A stretch of 64,000 bases of DNA. It comes from Candidatus Cloacimonadota bacterium. GTDB taxonomy: Bacteria; Cloacimonadota; Cloacimonadia; Cloacimonadales; TCS61. The stretch spans positions 295,304 through 359,303 of the forward strand of contig JAIPIH010000001.1 of the NCBI GenBank assembly GCA_021734835.1. Reading direction: 5' to 3'. How positions within the stretch are numbered: position 1 is the first letter of the stretch; every line of letters begins with the position of its first letter. The translations under genes and the position numbers were made by a program. The notes beneath the pieces are model-generated. The model worked only from the letters and a program-made list of their open reading frames with translations. It ran no database searches and had not been told where the DNA came from. Below, one piece after another: positions 27,977 through 35,745 of the stretch.

Positions 27977-29104
27977 TCAAACTTTTATAACTTTATAATT
28001 TACATTTCTCTTTTTTTGATAAGAAAGCATTTTCGTTAAACATCCATTAACAGCGCCAATATATTCCGGAGGATTGATACCGCTCTTTCGGAAACTTCCA
28101 CTTAATAAGAGTTCAACTGCGGCTGTTGCAGCATAATCTGTTGTTCGCGCCATTGAAGATGTCTGTGAAACCGGGTCAAATTTATCAAACAGTTCATAAA
28201 TATATTTCACCGGTTTGTCTTTCGCAATACCACTTATTATGATCTTCATTACGGTAAATTCGGGTTCGTTTGTTTCCAGTTTCCATTCTTTGAATAACAG
28301 TTTTGAGGTAAGATCTATCGGCTTGATTTTTACACCGTTTACATCTATTTCTTCAGTTTGGAAGAAACCGCAATCCCGCAGCATTTTCATATAATCAATA
28401 TGTCCCGGGTAGCGCATTGTCTTTTCGATCATATTGGGGATGTCCATAGTTCTGATAAGTGAACGTAATCCGTCTGTATTGAAAGCTTCCAGCGTTCCGA
28501 TCTCGGCAAATTCCATGAATTCCGGTTCTGAAAGAGCAGGCATAGTCAGCATCTTTCCATCTTTGATGTAACGTGCTGGTCGTATGTATTCTTCTATCAC
28601 ATCCTGAGGTGAAAAAGGAGCCTTATATTGAAAAGGCCAACTGCGTCTGAAAGGCAGGCCGCCCACATAACATTCATAACTTTCTACCTGCATTTTTGTC
28701 TTGTGATGACCCAGTATCACATTACCCATTCCTGGTGCAACTCCACAGTCAACAACGGCAGTAACACCTTTCTGCCCGGCAAGCTCATCCAGCTCAAAAC
28801 AATCTTCCGGAAAGAAGGAAATATCCACTACATCTCTGGATTCGCTAATAACAGTTTGCAGAGTTTGAAATCCCATAAAACCAGGGACTGCGCTTACCAC
28901 AAGATCTGCATCTATGATCAGATTTTTAATATTTTCTTTGCTTGAAAGGTTACTTACAATTGTTGTAATATTATCTATTTTTGCTAATTTTCTCAGGTTA
29001 CTTTCACAAATATCAGCAGACTTTACTAAATGTTTTTTGGCAAGATCAATGGCAATTGCCCTGCCAGCCATGCCAGCGCCAAGAACCACTATTTGTCTTT
29101 TCAC
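27977..29104 (-). CDS. Lysine dehydrogenase / saccharopine dehydrogenase-family oxidoreductase
   Basis: A 375-residue Rossmann-fold enzyme resembling Geobacillus-type lysine 6-dehydrogenase. It has VVLGAGMAGRAIAIDL at the N-terminus, VVDCGVAPGMGNVILGHH about residue 117, YVGGLPFRRSWPFQYK about 145, and LEAFNTDGLRSL about 205. The C-terminus has AAVELLLSGSFRKSGINPPE. Lysine 6-dehydrogenase oxidises lysine's side-chain amino group to give allysine/piperideine-6-carboxylate. The start is GTG with an AGAGGAATTAAT leader. It belongs to the same superfamily as the gene at 41880-43199 but is a distinct clade. Together they suggest two ways of handling lysine; which reaction runs in vivo is inference. 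Confidence 0.82.
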   Translation of the reverse strand: MKRQIVVLGAGMAGRAIAIDLAKKHLVKSADICESNLRKLAKIDNITTIVSNLSSKENIKNLIIDADLVVSAVPGFMGFQTLQTVISESRDVVDISFFPEDCFELDELAGQKGVTAVVDCGVAPGMGNVILGHHKTKMQVESYECYVGGLPFRRSWPFQYKAPFSPQDVIEEYIRPARYIKDGKMLTMPALSEPEFMEFAEIGTLEAFNTDGLRSLIRTMDIPNMIEKTMRYPGHIDYMKMLRDCGFFQTEEIDVNGVKIKPIDLTSKLLFKEWKLETNEPEFTVMKIIISGIAKDKPVKYIYELFDKFDPVSQTSSMARTTDYAATAAVELLLSGSFRKSGINPPEYIGAVNGCLTKMLSYQKKRNVNYKVIKV

Positions 29105-29260
29105 ATTAATTCCTCTTTTAAAATAAACTCACAATTCCGCTGCAGCATTAACAACTCCCTATAAAACTATAATTCCTTCTTTTTCCAATATTTTGTATAA
29201 TGGACTCTGGTATTTAAATTACAACTAAAATAAAATTTCTATTAAAATTGTTTTATGTTC

Positions 29261-29730
29261 TTATCTCAATAATCCACTTAAATCAAGAATTCCAAATAAA
29301 TGCAAAACAATTGACATAAAAATAATTATCCCCCATGCAATAGCGAACATTTTACCAATTTTAACATTCTGAGCTCGTTTTATACTAATTTCATTAATTT
29401 CTTCCTGAGTAAGTTCTGAAATAATTTTTGGTTTAGCTTCATCCAATTGTTTTTTTGTAAAGTTCCATAATATATTACATTTAGGACATTTTTTTTATCC
29501 AAAGAAATAACTAAATATATTAATCCTGGTAATAACATCATAAAACATAGAAGTAAAAATGTTGAAAACTCAAATTTACTAATAGGTTTTACGGTATTTC
29601 CACAAGCTGGGCAAATATATTGTCCTGCAGGTAATATCGGCTTAATAATTATTGGACAACCACAATTTAAACATGCGTTTGATTGGTCACTTATCTCTTT
29701 CCCGCATTCTCTACAAATAATTAAAGCCAT
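29261..29730 (-). pseudogene. Zinc-ribbon membrane protein gene split by a frameshift at an A8 run
   Basis: One gene appears in two frames. The first frame starts at ATG 29730 and encodes a zinc ribbon (CRECGKEISDQSNACLNCGC), a second CPAC pair and a transmembrane helix (FLLLCFMMLLPGLIYLVISL). It then hits eight consecutive A residues (29489-29496 on this strand). Reading on in the -1 frame restores sense at once: KCPKCNILWNFTKKQLDEAK. That completes the second zinc knuckle (CPAC...CPKC) and leads to a final helix (FAIAWGIIIFMSIVLHLF). The full product would be about 156 residues. Causes may be a sequencing indel, -1 ribosomal slippage on A-AAA-AAA, or a real mutation. The unshifted frame ends 36 codons after the run. 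Confidence 0.75.
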
Positions 29731-29766
29731 TGGATATCTCCTAATTTAATTCAGGCTGTCAATAGG

Positions 29767-29898
29767 ATCCAACGGATGGCAATATGCGGAGGCCGGGATT
29801 TCGAAGCTCTAACTTGTCAAACCGGTACAATTTTGAGTAAATGTACAAAACTTTAAAATATCCACATCCCCCGGCTTACGTATATTGCGTGTTAGGCA
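29767..29898 (-). repeat. attC-like recombination site
   Basis: On the minus strand this 132-bp element begins with GCCTAAC (fits RYYYAAC) and ends with GTTGGAT (fits GTTRRRY). Just inside lie imperfect inverted arms, 29870-29888 and 29779-29797, which pair at 16 of 19 positions (GCAATAT...GCCGGG). That is the layout of an integron attC site, with R'' and R' ends and an imperfect stem. It follows the DUF4386 gene directly. The outer R''/R' pairing is weak and no integron integrase is in the window, so the assignment is a hypothesis. Confidence 0.4.
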
Positions 29899-29908
29899 AC
29901 GCTTTTAT

Positions 29909-30607
29909 TTATTTCTCTTGTTTTATCTGTTTTATTATTCTACTAAAGTCTTGAATGACTAAAATTGAAAAAATCGACCATGGTATCAAAGACAATAACG
30001 CCATTGACATTCCTATTATCCCAGCAGTAGAAGGTATAGTCATTAAAAATCCAGATGTTAGGCCAATATATGAAGTTGATTTTCTGAATTTATTATCCTT
30101 AATCATTGCAAGAAAGAACAATATTAAGGCAATTCCATTTAACACATAGTAAACGGAATATGACGTACCTTTCCAAATAGAATCTAAAGTCTGGCCAGAA
30201 GCAATATACAATCCTTTTGCATGCTCTGAGGATGCACTAAAATATTGTTTGCTAATTGACAACATTTCAATTGAAGTGTTTGAAGGGAAATATATTGTAA
30301 GTCCAATTAATCCTATTATTATTGCAAACAAACTTAAAGCTTTGTGTCCATCAAAGAGAGCAAAAAAGAGAGCGATATAGAGAAAAATCGACGCAATCAT
30401 GCTCAACATATATAGAAAGTCAAAACTTATTAGGCCTATTACCCAATTAGTGTTAAAAAGTGCAAACCAATCCACAATATTTGTCGGATGTGGCCAAATT
30501 ATGAAACATGCTATCTGAACGGGAATCATTGTGACCATAAATATCGCTGCGATAATACCTCCACGAAATAAGGTGATTTTATAATCTGTTTGTTGATTTA
30601 TATCCAT
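29909..30607 (-). CDS. DUF4386-like multi-pass membrane protein
   Basis: A 232-residue protein with about six transmembrane helices (FRGGIIAAIFMVTMIPVQIA, LYMLSMIASIFLYIALFFAL, ALSLFAIIIGLIGLTIYF, YVLNGIALILFFLAMI and two more). It has a soluble loop PSNTSIEMLSISKQYFSA that is typical of the DUF4386 family. Function is unknown. The gene is bracketed by inverted GTTAGGCAAC (29891-29900) and GTTGCCTAAC (30660-30669), the way a cassette gene lies between the end of one attC and the start of the next. The leader before ATG has no strong ribosome binding site. Confidence 0.7.
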   Translation of the reverse strand: MDINQQTDYKITLFRGGIIAAIFMVTMIPVQIACFIIWPHPTNIVDWFALFNTNWVIGLISFDFLYMLSMIASIFLYIALFFALFDGHKALSLFAIIIGLIGLTIYFPSNTSIEMLSISKQYFSASSEHAKGLYIASGQTLDSIWKGTSYSVYYVLNGIALILFFLAMIKDNKFRKSTSYIGLTSGFLMTIPSTAGIIGMSMALLSLIPWSIFSILVIQDFSRIIKQIKQEK

Positions 30608-30790
30608 ATGTTTTAATATTTATTTATCATATCTCTTGGTTTGCAGTTGGGTTCAAAGTGTTGCCTAACGTGTAAGTAACACCAATTGTTTTTATTCTGC
30701 TAATTCGGTAGGATAAACACCATTGCTTATATTTTTCTTTTATCATTAATTCCTACTATTTAAATAAAATCATCAACGGGATTATTAATT
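30608..30790. other. Intergenic, with GTTGCCTAAC cassette-boundary motif
   Basis: An AT-rich spacer upstream of the DUF4386 gene. It holds GTTGCCTAAC (30660-30669), the inverse of 29891-29900, next to a GTGTTACTTACAC hairpin (30671-30683 read on the minus strand). No open frame of note occurs. If the DUF4386 gene is an integron-like cassette, this would be the R' end of the preceding attC, but a convincing second arm was not found. Confidence 0.4.
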
Positions 30791-30919
30791 TTATTTATCG
30801 TTTTTTAAAACATGTGTTAAAATCATACGTTTATTTTTTTCTAAAAAAAGAGTATCTCCTGGAGAGACTTTATTTCTTAAATTCTTTGTAGAAACATGAT
30901 TATTAGTATTTACTTTCAT
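30791..30919 (-). CDS. Small protein (42 aa), unrecognised
   Basis: A short gene with an excellent ribosome binding site (GGGAGGTTT before ATG 30919). The product begins MKVNTNNHVSTKNLRNKV and continues SPGDTLFLEKNKRMILTHVL, ending in NDK. The pattern 'S-x-x-x-LRN ... GDTLFLEKNKRMIL' faintly recalls the N-terminal part of Phd/YefM antitoxins (LRNxLS ... G...I.R.GKP.A.L), but it lacks the rest and no toxin gene is adjacent. It lies 108 nt downstream of the aconitase-family gene's stop, on the same strand. A real small gene is likely because of the leader; its function is unknown. Confidence 0.5.
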   Translation of the reverse strand: MKVNTNNHVSTKNLRNKVSPGDTLFLEKNKRMILTHVLKNDK

Positions 30920-31027
30920 AAACCTCCCATCACGATCAGTTTTTACTTTGTTTCAGCCAAAATTCTTTTTCAGTTTCTCTAACGTCAAACGAGATAATTC
31001 ATTCAGAAGTTGGCGGTCAAGAAAAAA

Positions 31028-32803
31028 CTAATTCTCCTTCATCCAGTTAACCAGACCTTTTTTCTCGAAAATCGCCATCAATTCTTCAGGCAAAGGAGCA
31101 AATTTAAATTCTTTATCATTGATTTTCACGAATCCCTTTTCCAAACTTACTTCCACTTTATCACCTTGTTTGTAGGCATTAACAACTTCCGGTAAAACTA
31201 TTATCGGCAGACCCTGATTTACCGAAGATCGATAAAAGATCCGATTAACGGATTTGACGATAACTGCTTTCACACCAGCATGTGCCAATCCGACGGCGGG
31301 ATGTTCGCGGGAACTGCCGCAGCCAAAATTTTCACCTGCAATGATAATATCGCCAGCTTGAACATTTTTGGCAAAATTAGCATCGAAATCTATAAAAAGA
31401 TGCGGCATAATTGCTGCCGGGTCGGAAGAAAGGACCTGATAAGTAAGATTGCCGGCAAACATCTGATCTGTATTCAGATTATCTACATCTGCGTAATTCC
31501 AGACTGCCTTTGCTCTTCTATTATCATCAGGTTGAATATCAACAGTTGTGCTTTGCGCTTTGGGATATGGATATTTATCTGCAAAGGTTTTACCACGCGG
31601 ATCGGTTATTTCACCGGCTATCGCACTATAGGCTATGCAGGCAGGAGAAGCCAGGAAAATCTCGGCTTCTTTGTTTCCCATGCGGCCTTTGAAATTGCGG
31701 TTGGCAGTGGAAATCACCGTATATCCGTCAGCCGGGACGCCTTGTCCAGTACCCAGGCAAGGCCCGCAGGAAACTGCCAGCACGCTGGCGCCTGCGTTCA
31801 TAAGTTTAGTGGTTAATCCTTCCTGAATCATTTGCAGATAAATTTCTTTGGAAGCAGGGATCACCAGAAGTTGAAAACCCTCGGCAACTTTTTTGCCGTC
31901 CAGAATTTCAGCGGCGACTCTTATATCTTCCAGTCTGCCATTAGTACAGGTGCCGATCAGACCCTGCTGCAATTTCGTTCCCTGCACTTCGGAAACTGCT
32001 TTCACATTATCCACATGATGAGGTGCAGCCACCAGCGGGAAGATCCGGTTCAAATCTATCTCAATTTCTCTTTCGTATTTTGCATCCCTATCTGCCCAAA
32101 TCTTGTTTTCAATTCGGGTTTCAAGAAAATCCTCCAGCACATTGTCAACCGGGAAGACAGCATTTTTAGCACCCATTTCAGAAGCCAGATTTGACAGAGT
32201 CATTCTTTCAGCAATGGAAAGTGTTCTCACACCCTCGCCATGGAATTCTATACTCATATAATTTGCTCCAGCAGAGCCGATCATGCCAATGATCCACAGA
32301 GAAATATCTTTGGCATAAACTCCCGGTTGCAGCTTACCTGTTAAAGTAATTTTCATTGATTCCGGTACTCGAAACCAGGTTTGTCCTTTTTTCCAGAGTC
32401 CGGCGGATTCTGTGCGGTCAATACCTGCAGCTAAAGCATTGAATGCTCCGGCAGTGCAAGTATGGCTGTCGCTTCCCACGATGATCATGCCGGGTTTAGC
32501 ATAGTAACTCATCACTTGATGGCAAATCCCGTCGCCCACGTCGTGGAATTTCTTGATGCCTTGTTCTTTCACAAAATCGCGAATTGTCTGATATTGATTT
32601 GCCAGTTTGGAATTTGTTGGAGGTGCGTTATGATCGAGTACTACTAGAAGTTGATCAGGATCAGTAACTTTAGAGCCACCCATTTTTTGGAATGTGCCCT
32701 TGATGCTGGCGGTATTATCGTGTGTAAGAACCAGATTGGGTTTACGGAATACTATCGCTCCGGTTTCTGCACCTAAAATTTTTTCTACAAAAGTTTTTCC
32801 CAT
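31028..32803 (-). CDS. Aconitase-superfamily hydro-lyase with fused large and small domains (first of two)
   Basis: A 591-residue [4Fe-4S] isomerase combining the catalytic large subunit and the swivelling small subunit of the homoaconitase / isopropylmalate isomerase branch. ATG 32803 is preceded by GGAGGG; an in-frame TTG 12 nt upstream overlaps that site. The substrate and cluster motifs GSDSHTCTAGAFNALAAGID, GTCTNGRLEDIRVA and AVSCGPCLGTGQG provide the three cysteines. The small domain begins about residue 425 (FAGNLTYQVLSSDP), with GENFGCGSSREHPAVGLAHA later. Substrate (citrate, homocitrate, 2-isopropylmalate or methyl-variants) is not settled. It is the most downstream gene of the lysine-citrate locus. 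Confidence 0.85.
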   Translation of the reverse strand: MGKTFVEKILGAETGAIVFRKPNLVLTHDNTASIKGTFQKMGGSKVTDPDQLLVVLDHNAPPTNSKLANQYQTIRDFVKEQGIKKFHDVGDGICHQVMSYYAKPGMIIVGSDSHTCTAGAFNALAAGIDRTESAGLWKKGQTWFRVPESMKITLTGKLQPGVYAKDISLWIIGMIGSAGANYMSIEFHGEGVRTLSIAERMTLSNLASEMGAKNAVFPVDNVLEDFLETRIENKIWADRDAKYEREIEIDLNRIFPLVAAPHHVDNVKAVSEVQGTKLQQGLIGTCTNGRLEDIRVAAEILDGKKVAEGFQLLVIPASKEIYLQMIQEGLTTKLMNAGASVLAVSCGPCLGTGQGVPADGYTVISTANRNFKGRMGNKEAEIFLASPACIAYSAIAGEITDPRGKTFADKYPYPKAQSTTVDIQPDDNRRAKAVWNYADVDNLNTDQMFAGNLTYQVLSSDPAAIMPHLFIDFDANFAKNVQAGDIIIAGENFGCGSSREHPAVGLAHAGVKAVIVKSVNRIFYRSSVNQGLPIIVLPEVVNAYKQGDKVEVSLEKGFVKINDKEFKFAPLPEELMAIFEKKGLVNWMKEN

Positions 32804-32825
32804 TTTTCCCTCCAAGGATTATTGT

Positions 32826-33096
32826 TATTCTTGTCTCCAAACCTCAACGTGGAGACACACTTATTTTTTCTAGTATCCACGCCTCAATTATTTTTTTTCT
32901 CGTTTCCAAGCCCCAGCTTGGGAACAGCAAAAGGTTTCCAAGCAAGGCTTGGAAACCAGAGTCTTGCAGAGACTGAAAAGCAAGGCTTGGAAACCAGAGT
33001 CTTGCAGAGTCTGAAAAGCAAGGCTTGGAAACCAGAGTCTTGCAGAGTCTGAAAAGCAAGGCTTGGAAACGAGAGTCTTGCAGAGTCTGAGTCGAA
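32826..33096. repeat. Palindromes and four-copy 38-bp tandem repeat between the two aconitase-family genes
   Basis: Three palindromes come first. GTCTCCA...TGGAGAC lies at 32833-32856. An arm pair GTTTCCAAGC/GCTTGGGAAC with loop CCCA lies at 32902-32925. A perfect 11-bp pair GGTTTCCAAGC/GCTTGGAAACC lies at 32933-32957. From 32942 a 38-bp unit is repeated head to tail: 32942-32979, 32980-33017, 33018-33055 and a partial fourth to about 33091. Copies differ by one or two bases. Each unit contains GCTTGGAAACC and a direct GAGTCT...GAGTCT pair. There are no unique spacers. Confidence 0.9.
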
Positions 33097-34902
33097 TTAT
33101 CCCAATAATCCATCTCTTTTATAAATTTCCATTTGTACATCGAAGAACGAATTGATCTTGATCGATTTACCGTTTTTCAGATTCGTCACTTTTCCCCTTT
33201 CAAAATCAACTTTGATCTTATCGCGTTGTTTCAATTGCAGGTTGGAAATGTCTTTGTACGTCATGATCGGGAAGCCTGCGTTGATCGCGTTTCGTTCATA
33301 GATAACGCCAAATGAATTTGCTAAAATTGCTTGAATTCCCAAAGATTTGAAACAATCAACAGCTTGCTGTCGTGAACTTCCGGCACCGAAATTCTTATTA
33401 GTGATAATAACATCCCCAGCTTCAGCTTTTTTGGCAAAATCCTCCCAACCTTCTAAATTATCAAAGGCATATTGTCCCATTTCATTGATATCGGTAATGG
33501 TTAAATAACGGTTGTGGAAGATCATGTCTGTATCAATATCATCTTTTTCGATCAGCCAGACTTTGCCTTCAATAATGGCTGGTTTTTTCATAGTTGTTCT
33601 AGTTCTTTTCACAGCTTTTTCAAAGCCGCCTTTTGCAGAAAATTCTGCTGGCTTGTCAGGAATATCATCAAGAGTAGTGATATAACCCGCTACAGCAGAA
33701 GCAGCGACCTCTGCCGGTGATCCTAAATACACTTTCCCTTTTCCCTGTTTACCTGCAAAGTTGCGATTTCCTGTACTCACGGTTACTTCGTCAGGTCCAT
33801 TTTGTCCAACCTGACCAGCTGCGCATCCGGCACATCCGGCATTGCTGACTAGAGCTCCGGCGTCTTTGAAAATCTTGATGATGCCTTCATTTAGAAGCTG
33901 CTGCCAGATTTCATCTGTAGCTGGAACGATCTTGAGAACCACACCGGGAGCAACTTTTCGGTCTTTCAAAACTTTGGCTACTTCCAGCATGTCTTCATAT
34001 CGACCATTCGTGCAGCTTCCAATAAAAGCAGAATCGATCTTCGATCCTTTCAATTCCTTAATATCTATAGCATCATCCGGATGACCAGGACGTGACATCA
34101 TGGGAACGAATTTGCTCATATCCAGTTCAAATTCCTGATCGTAAACTGCATCTGCATCAGCCAAAATTTTCTTCACTTTTTTACCGGAACGTTCCTCGGC
34201 AAATTTTATGATCTTTTCATTGGGCGGGAAAAGAATGATAATCGCGCCCATCTCGGTTGCCATGGAAGAAATTGTAATCCGTTGATCTAAACTGAAATTA
34301 TCGACATCTTCGCCATAGATTTCCACGGAATAACCCAGCAAAGTATTTGCTCCGAATTTGTTCAGCAGATTCAGAACAATATCTTTTGCATAAACGTTGT
34401 CCGGTCGTTTTCCTTTCAAAGTAATTTTTACCGATTTTGGAACTTTAAACCAGCTTTTACCATTAGCCCAAGCAGCAGCAATATCCTGATCTCCCATGCC
34501 TTGTCCAAAGGCTCCGATAGCGCCCAGAATATTAGCATGAGAATCGGTGGAAACAACAGTGCAGCCAGGGTAGGCCAGACCTTTTTCAATGACCAGATGC
34601 GTTCCTATTCCAGCATCGATATCATAAACTTTGATACCTTTTTCACGGGCATAGAGTCGGCAATATTGCTGGTTAGCAGCGTATTTTTGATCACTTCCTG
34701 TTGGGTTACAATCGAATGTGAAAAATGTCTTGGAAACATCATCTACTTCCAGATTGTTATTGATCAGATTTTTTACAACATTCGCACCACCAAAATCACG
34801 GGCAGCGCGTACATCGATTTCTATATCGATGATCTCTCCGGGCTTCACTACAGATTTGACGCTGTGGTTTGCCAGAATTTTTTCTATCAATGTTAAAGCC
34901 AT
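33097..34902 (-). CDS. Aconitase-superfamily hydro-lyase with fused large and small domains (second of two)
   Basis: A 601-residue paralog of the gene at 31028-32803, again a natural fusion of large and small domains. Motifs are STDSHANILGAIGAFGQGMG, GSCTNGRYEDMLEVA and NAGCAGCAAGQVG for the cluster, and NKNFGAGSSRQQAVDCFKSL in the small domain. The small-domain specificity loop reads RYLTITD, closer to the RYLRT-type loop known for methanogen homoaconitase than to the YLVY-type of isopropylmalate isomerase; that comparison is from memory and suggestive only. ATG 34902 follows AAGGAGATAT. One of the pair could be aconitase and the other homoaconitase. Confidence 0.85.
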   Translation of the reverse strand: MALTLIEKILANHSVKSVVKPGEIIDIEIDVRAARDFGGANVVKNLINNNLEVDDVSKTFFTFDCNPTGSDQKYAANQQYCRLYAREKGIKVYDIDAGIGTHLVIEKGLAYPGCTVVSTDSHANILGAIGAFGQGMGDQDIAAAWANGKSWFKVPKSVKITLKGKRPDNVYAKDIVLNLLNKFGANTLLGYSVEIYGEDVDNFSLDQRITISSMATEMGAIIILFPPNEKIIKFAEERSGKKVKKILADADAVYDQEFELDMSKFVPMMSRPGHPDDAIDIKELKGSKIDSAFIGSCTNGRYEDMLEVAKVLKDRKVAPGVVLKIVPATDEIWQQLLNEGIIKIFKDAGALVSNAGCAGCAAGQVGQNGPDEVTVSTGNRNFAGKQGKGKVYLGSPAEVAASAVAGYITTLDDIPDKPAEFSAKGGFEKAVKRTRTTMKKPAIIEGKVWLIEKDDIDTDMIFHNRYLTITDINEMGQYAFDNLEGWEDFAKKAEAGDVIITNKNFGAGSSRQQAVDCFKSLGIQAILANSFGVIYERNAINAGFPIMTYKDISNLQLKQRDKIKVDFERGKVTNLKNGKSIKINSFFDVQMEIYKRDGLLG

Positions 34903-35102
34903 ATCTTCTCCTTATTTGGTTGCAAAGCTGGGGCTTGGCAACCAGAAAACACATTATTTTATTTTAAGGCATCCAAGCTGGGGCTTGGCAACCAGAAAAC
35001 ACATTATTTTATTTTAAGGCATCCAAGCAGGAGCTTGGATACCAGAGAACACATTTTAGAAAACACATTTTCATTACTCGTCTCCAAGCCCGAGACGAGA
35101 AA
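34903..35102. repeat. REP-like palindrome cluster with 50-bp tandem duplication
   Basis: A 50-bp unit (34926-34975) is repeated exactly at 34976-35025. CCAAGC/GCTTGG palindromes lie at 34973-34988 and 35021-35040 (arms ATCCAAGC/GCTTGGAT). A related but diverged hairpin CTCGTCTC-CAAGCCC-GAGACGAG lies at 35077-35099. The 30-bp segment 35041-35070 recurs on the other side of the transposase gene at 35678-35707. No gene is present. Confidence 0.9.
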
Positions 35103-35639
35103 TCATTCAATTAGATCAATTTGAAAAACAGATTTTAATCTTTCGAAGTTTCTTGCACTTGAATAAATCCAGTCAACTTCATTTTGAACCAATCCTCTTT
35201 TCACCGGATTATAATGCATGTATTCAGCCTTTTGATTAAACATTTTGATATTCTGGATCTGTTTGGGATGATTGCCTTCCTGCCAGAATTGATAAGTTGA
35301 ATCCTGCTTAAAGTCAGGCTTATATTCAGACAGTAATTTTAAAATCCATTCCCGTTTATCGTGTTTCAAACAATCAATAAGTTTTTTTGCTGAATAACTT
35401 TTTAGATTTCTAACAACTCCTGATAAATCATTTGTATGAGATGCAATCAAATGAATGTGATTATCCATTATCACAAAGGCATAAATTCTCAATTTTTGCT
35501 CTTTTCGGTAAAATTCAAAATTATTTAAAATGATATTCATATATGAAGAATTAGTAAATATTGGTATTTTCAAAAACACATTTAGCGTTAGAAAATACGG
35601 ACTATCGTCATCTTTGAATATTTTATATCTACTTTTCAT
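35103..35639 (-). CDS. REP-associated tyrosine transposase (RAYT, Y1_Tnp family)
   Basis: A 178-residue single-stranded-DNA nuclease of the IS200/REP-associated clade. The HUH motif is HIH at residues 61-63 in VIMDNHIHLIA. A catalytic tyrosine candidate is Y82 in NLKSYSAKKLI, and the family C-terminal YMHYNPVKRGLV is present. I start it at ATG 35639 (MKSRYKIFKDDDSPYF). An upstream in-frame extension would translate REP-like repeat DNA. It has no terminal insertion-sequence ends but is surrounded by CCAAGC/GCTTGG palindromes on both sides, the expected setting for a RAYT that acts on REP sequences. It interrupts an otherwise metabolic gene series. Confidence 0.88.
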   Translation of the reverse strand: MKSRYKIFKDDDSPYFLTLNVFLKIPIFTNSSYMNIILNNFEFYRKEQKLRIYAFVIMDNHIHLIASHTNDLSGVVRNLKSYSAKKLIDCLKHDKREWILKLLSEYKPDFKQDSTYQFWQEGNHPKQIQNIKMFNQKAEYMHYNPVKRGLVQNEVDWIYSSARNFERLKSVFQIDLIE

Positions 35640-35745
35640 TTTTTCTTTTGGTGGTATCCAAGCATGGGGCTGGGAGACCAGAGAACACATTTTAGAAAAC
35701 ACATTTTTTATGATTCGTATCCAAGCCCCAGCTTGGATACGCAAT
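35640..35745. repeat. REP-like palindromes upstream of the RAYT gene
   Basis: A perfect 11-bp stem CGTATCCAAGC/GCTTGGATACG with loop CCCA lies at 35716-35741, ending just before the HD gene's stop. A degenerate copy (TATCCAAGC...GGCTGGGAGACC) lies at 35655-35680. Between them 35678-35707 is a near-exact direct repeat of 35041-35070 (CCAGAGAACACATTTTAG...). Thus the transposase gene is flanked by matching segments. Confidence 0.88.

Noticed and set aside
30791..30919. Firm antitoxin call for the 42-residue protein
   Set aside because: Similarity to Phd/YefM is limited to a few positions and no toxin gene is adjacent, so only an unknown small protein is claimed.
32942..33091. Possible CRISPR array
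   Set aside because: Units are contiguous 38-bp tandem copies with no unique spacers, and no cas genes are in the window.
32844..33140. 98-codon minus-strand open frame
   Set aside because: It is translated from the 38-bp tandem repeat and palindromes; the protein is just a repeated phrase without a ribosome binding site and runs into the upstream gene.
35640..35744. N-terminal extension of the RAYT to 35744
   Set aside because: The extension translates a REP-like palindrome and spacer; family homology starts at the internal ATG 35639.
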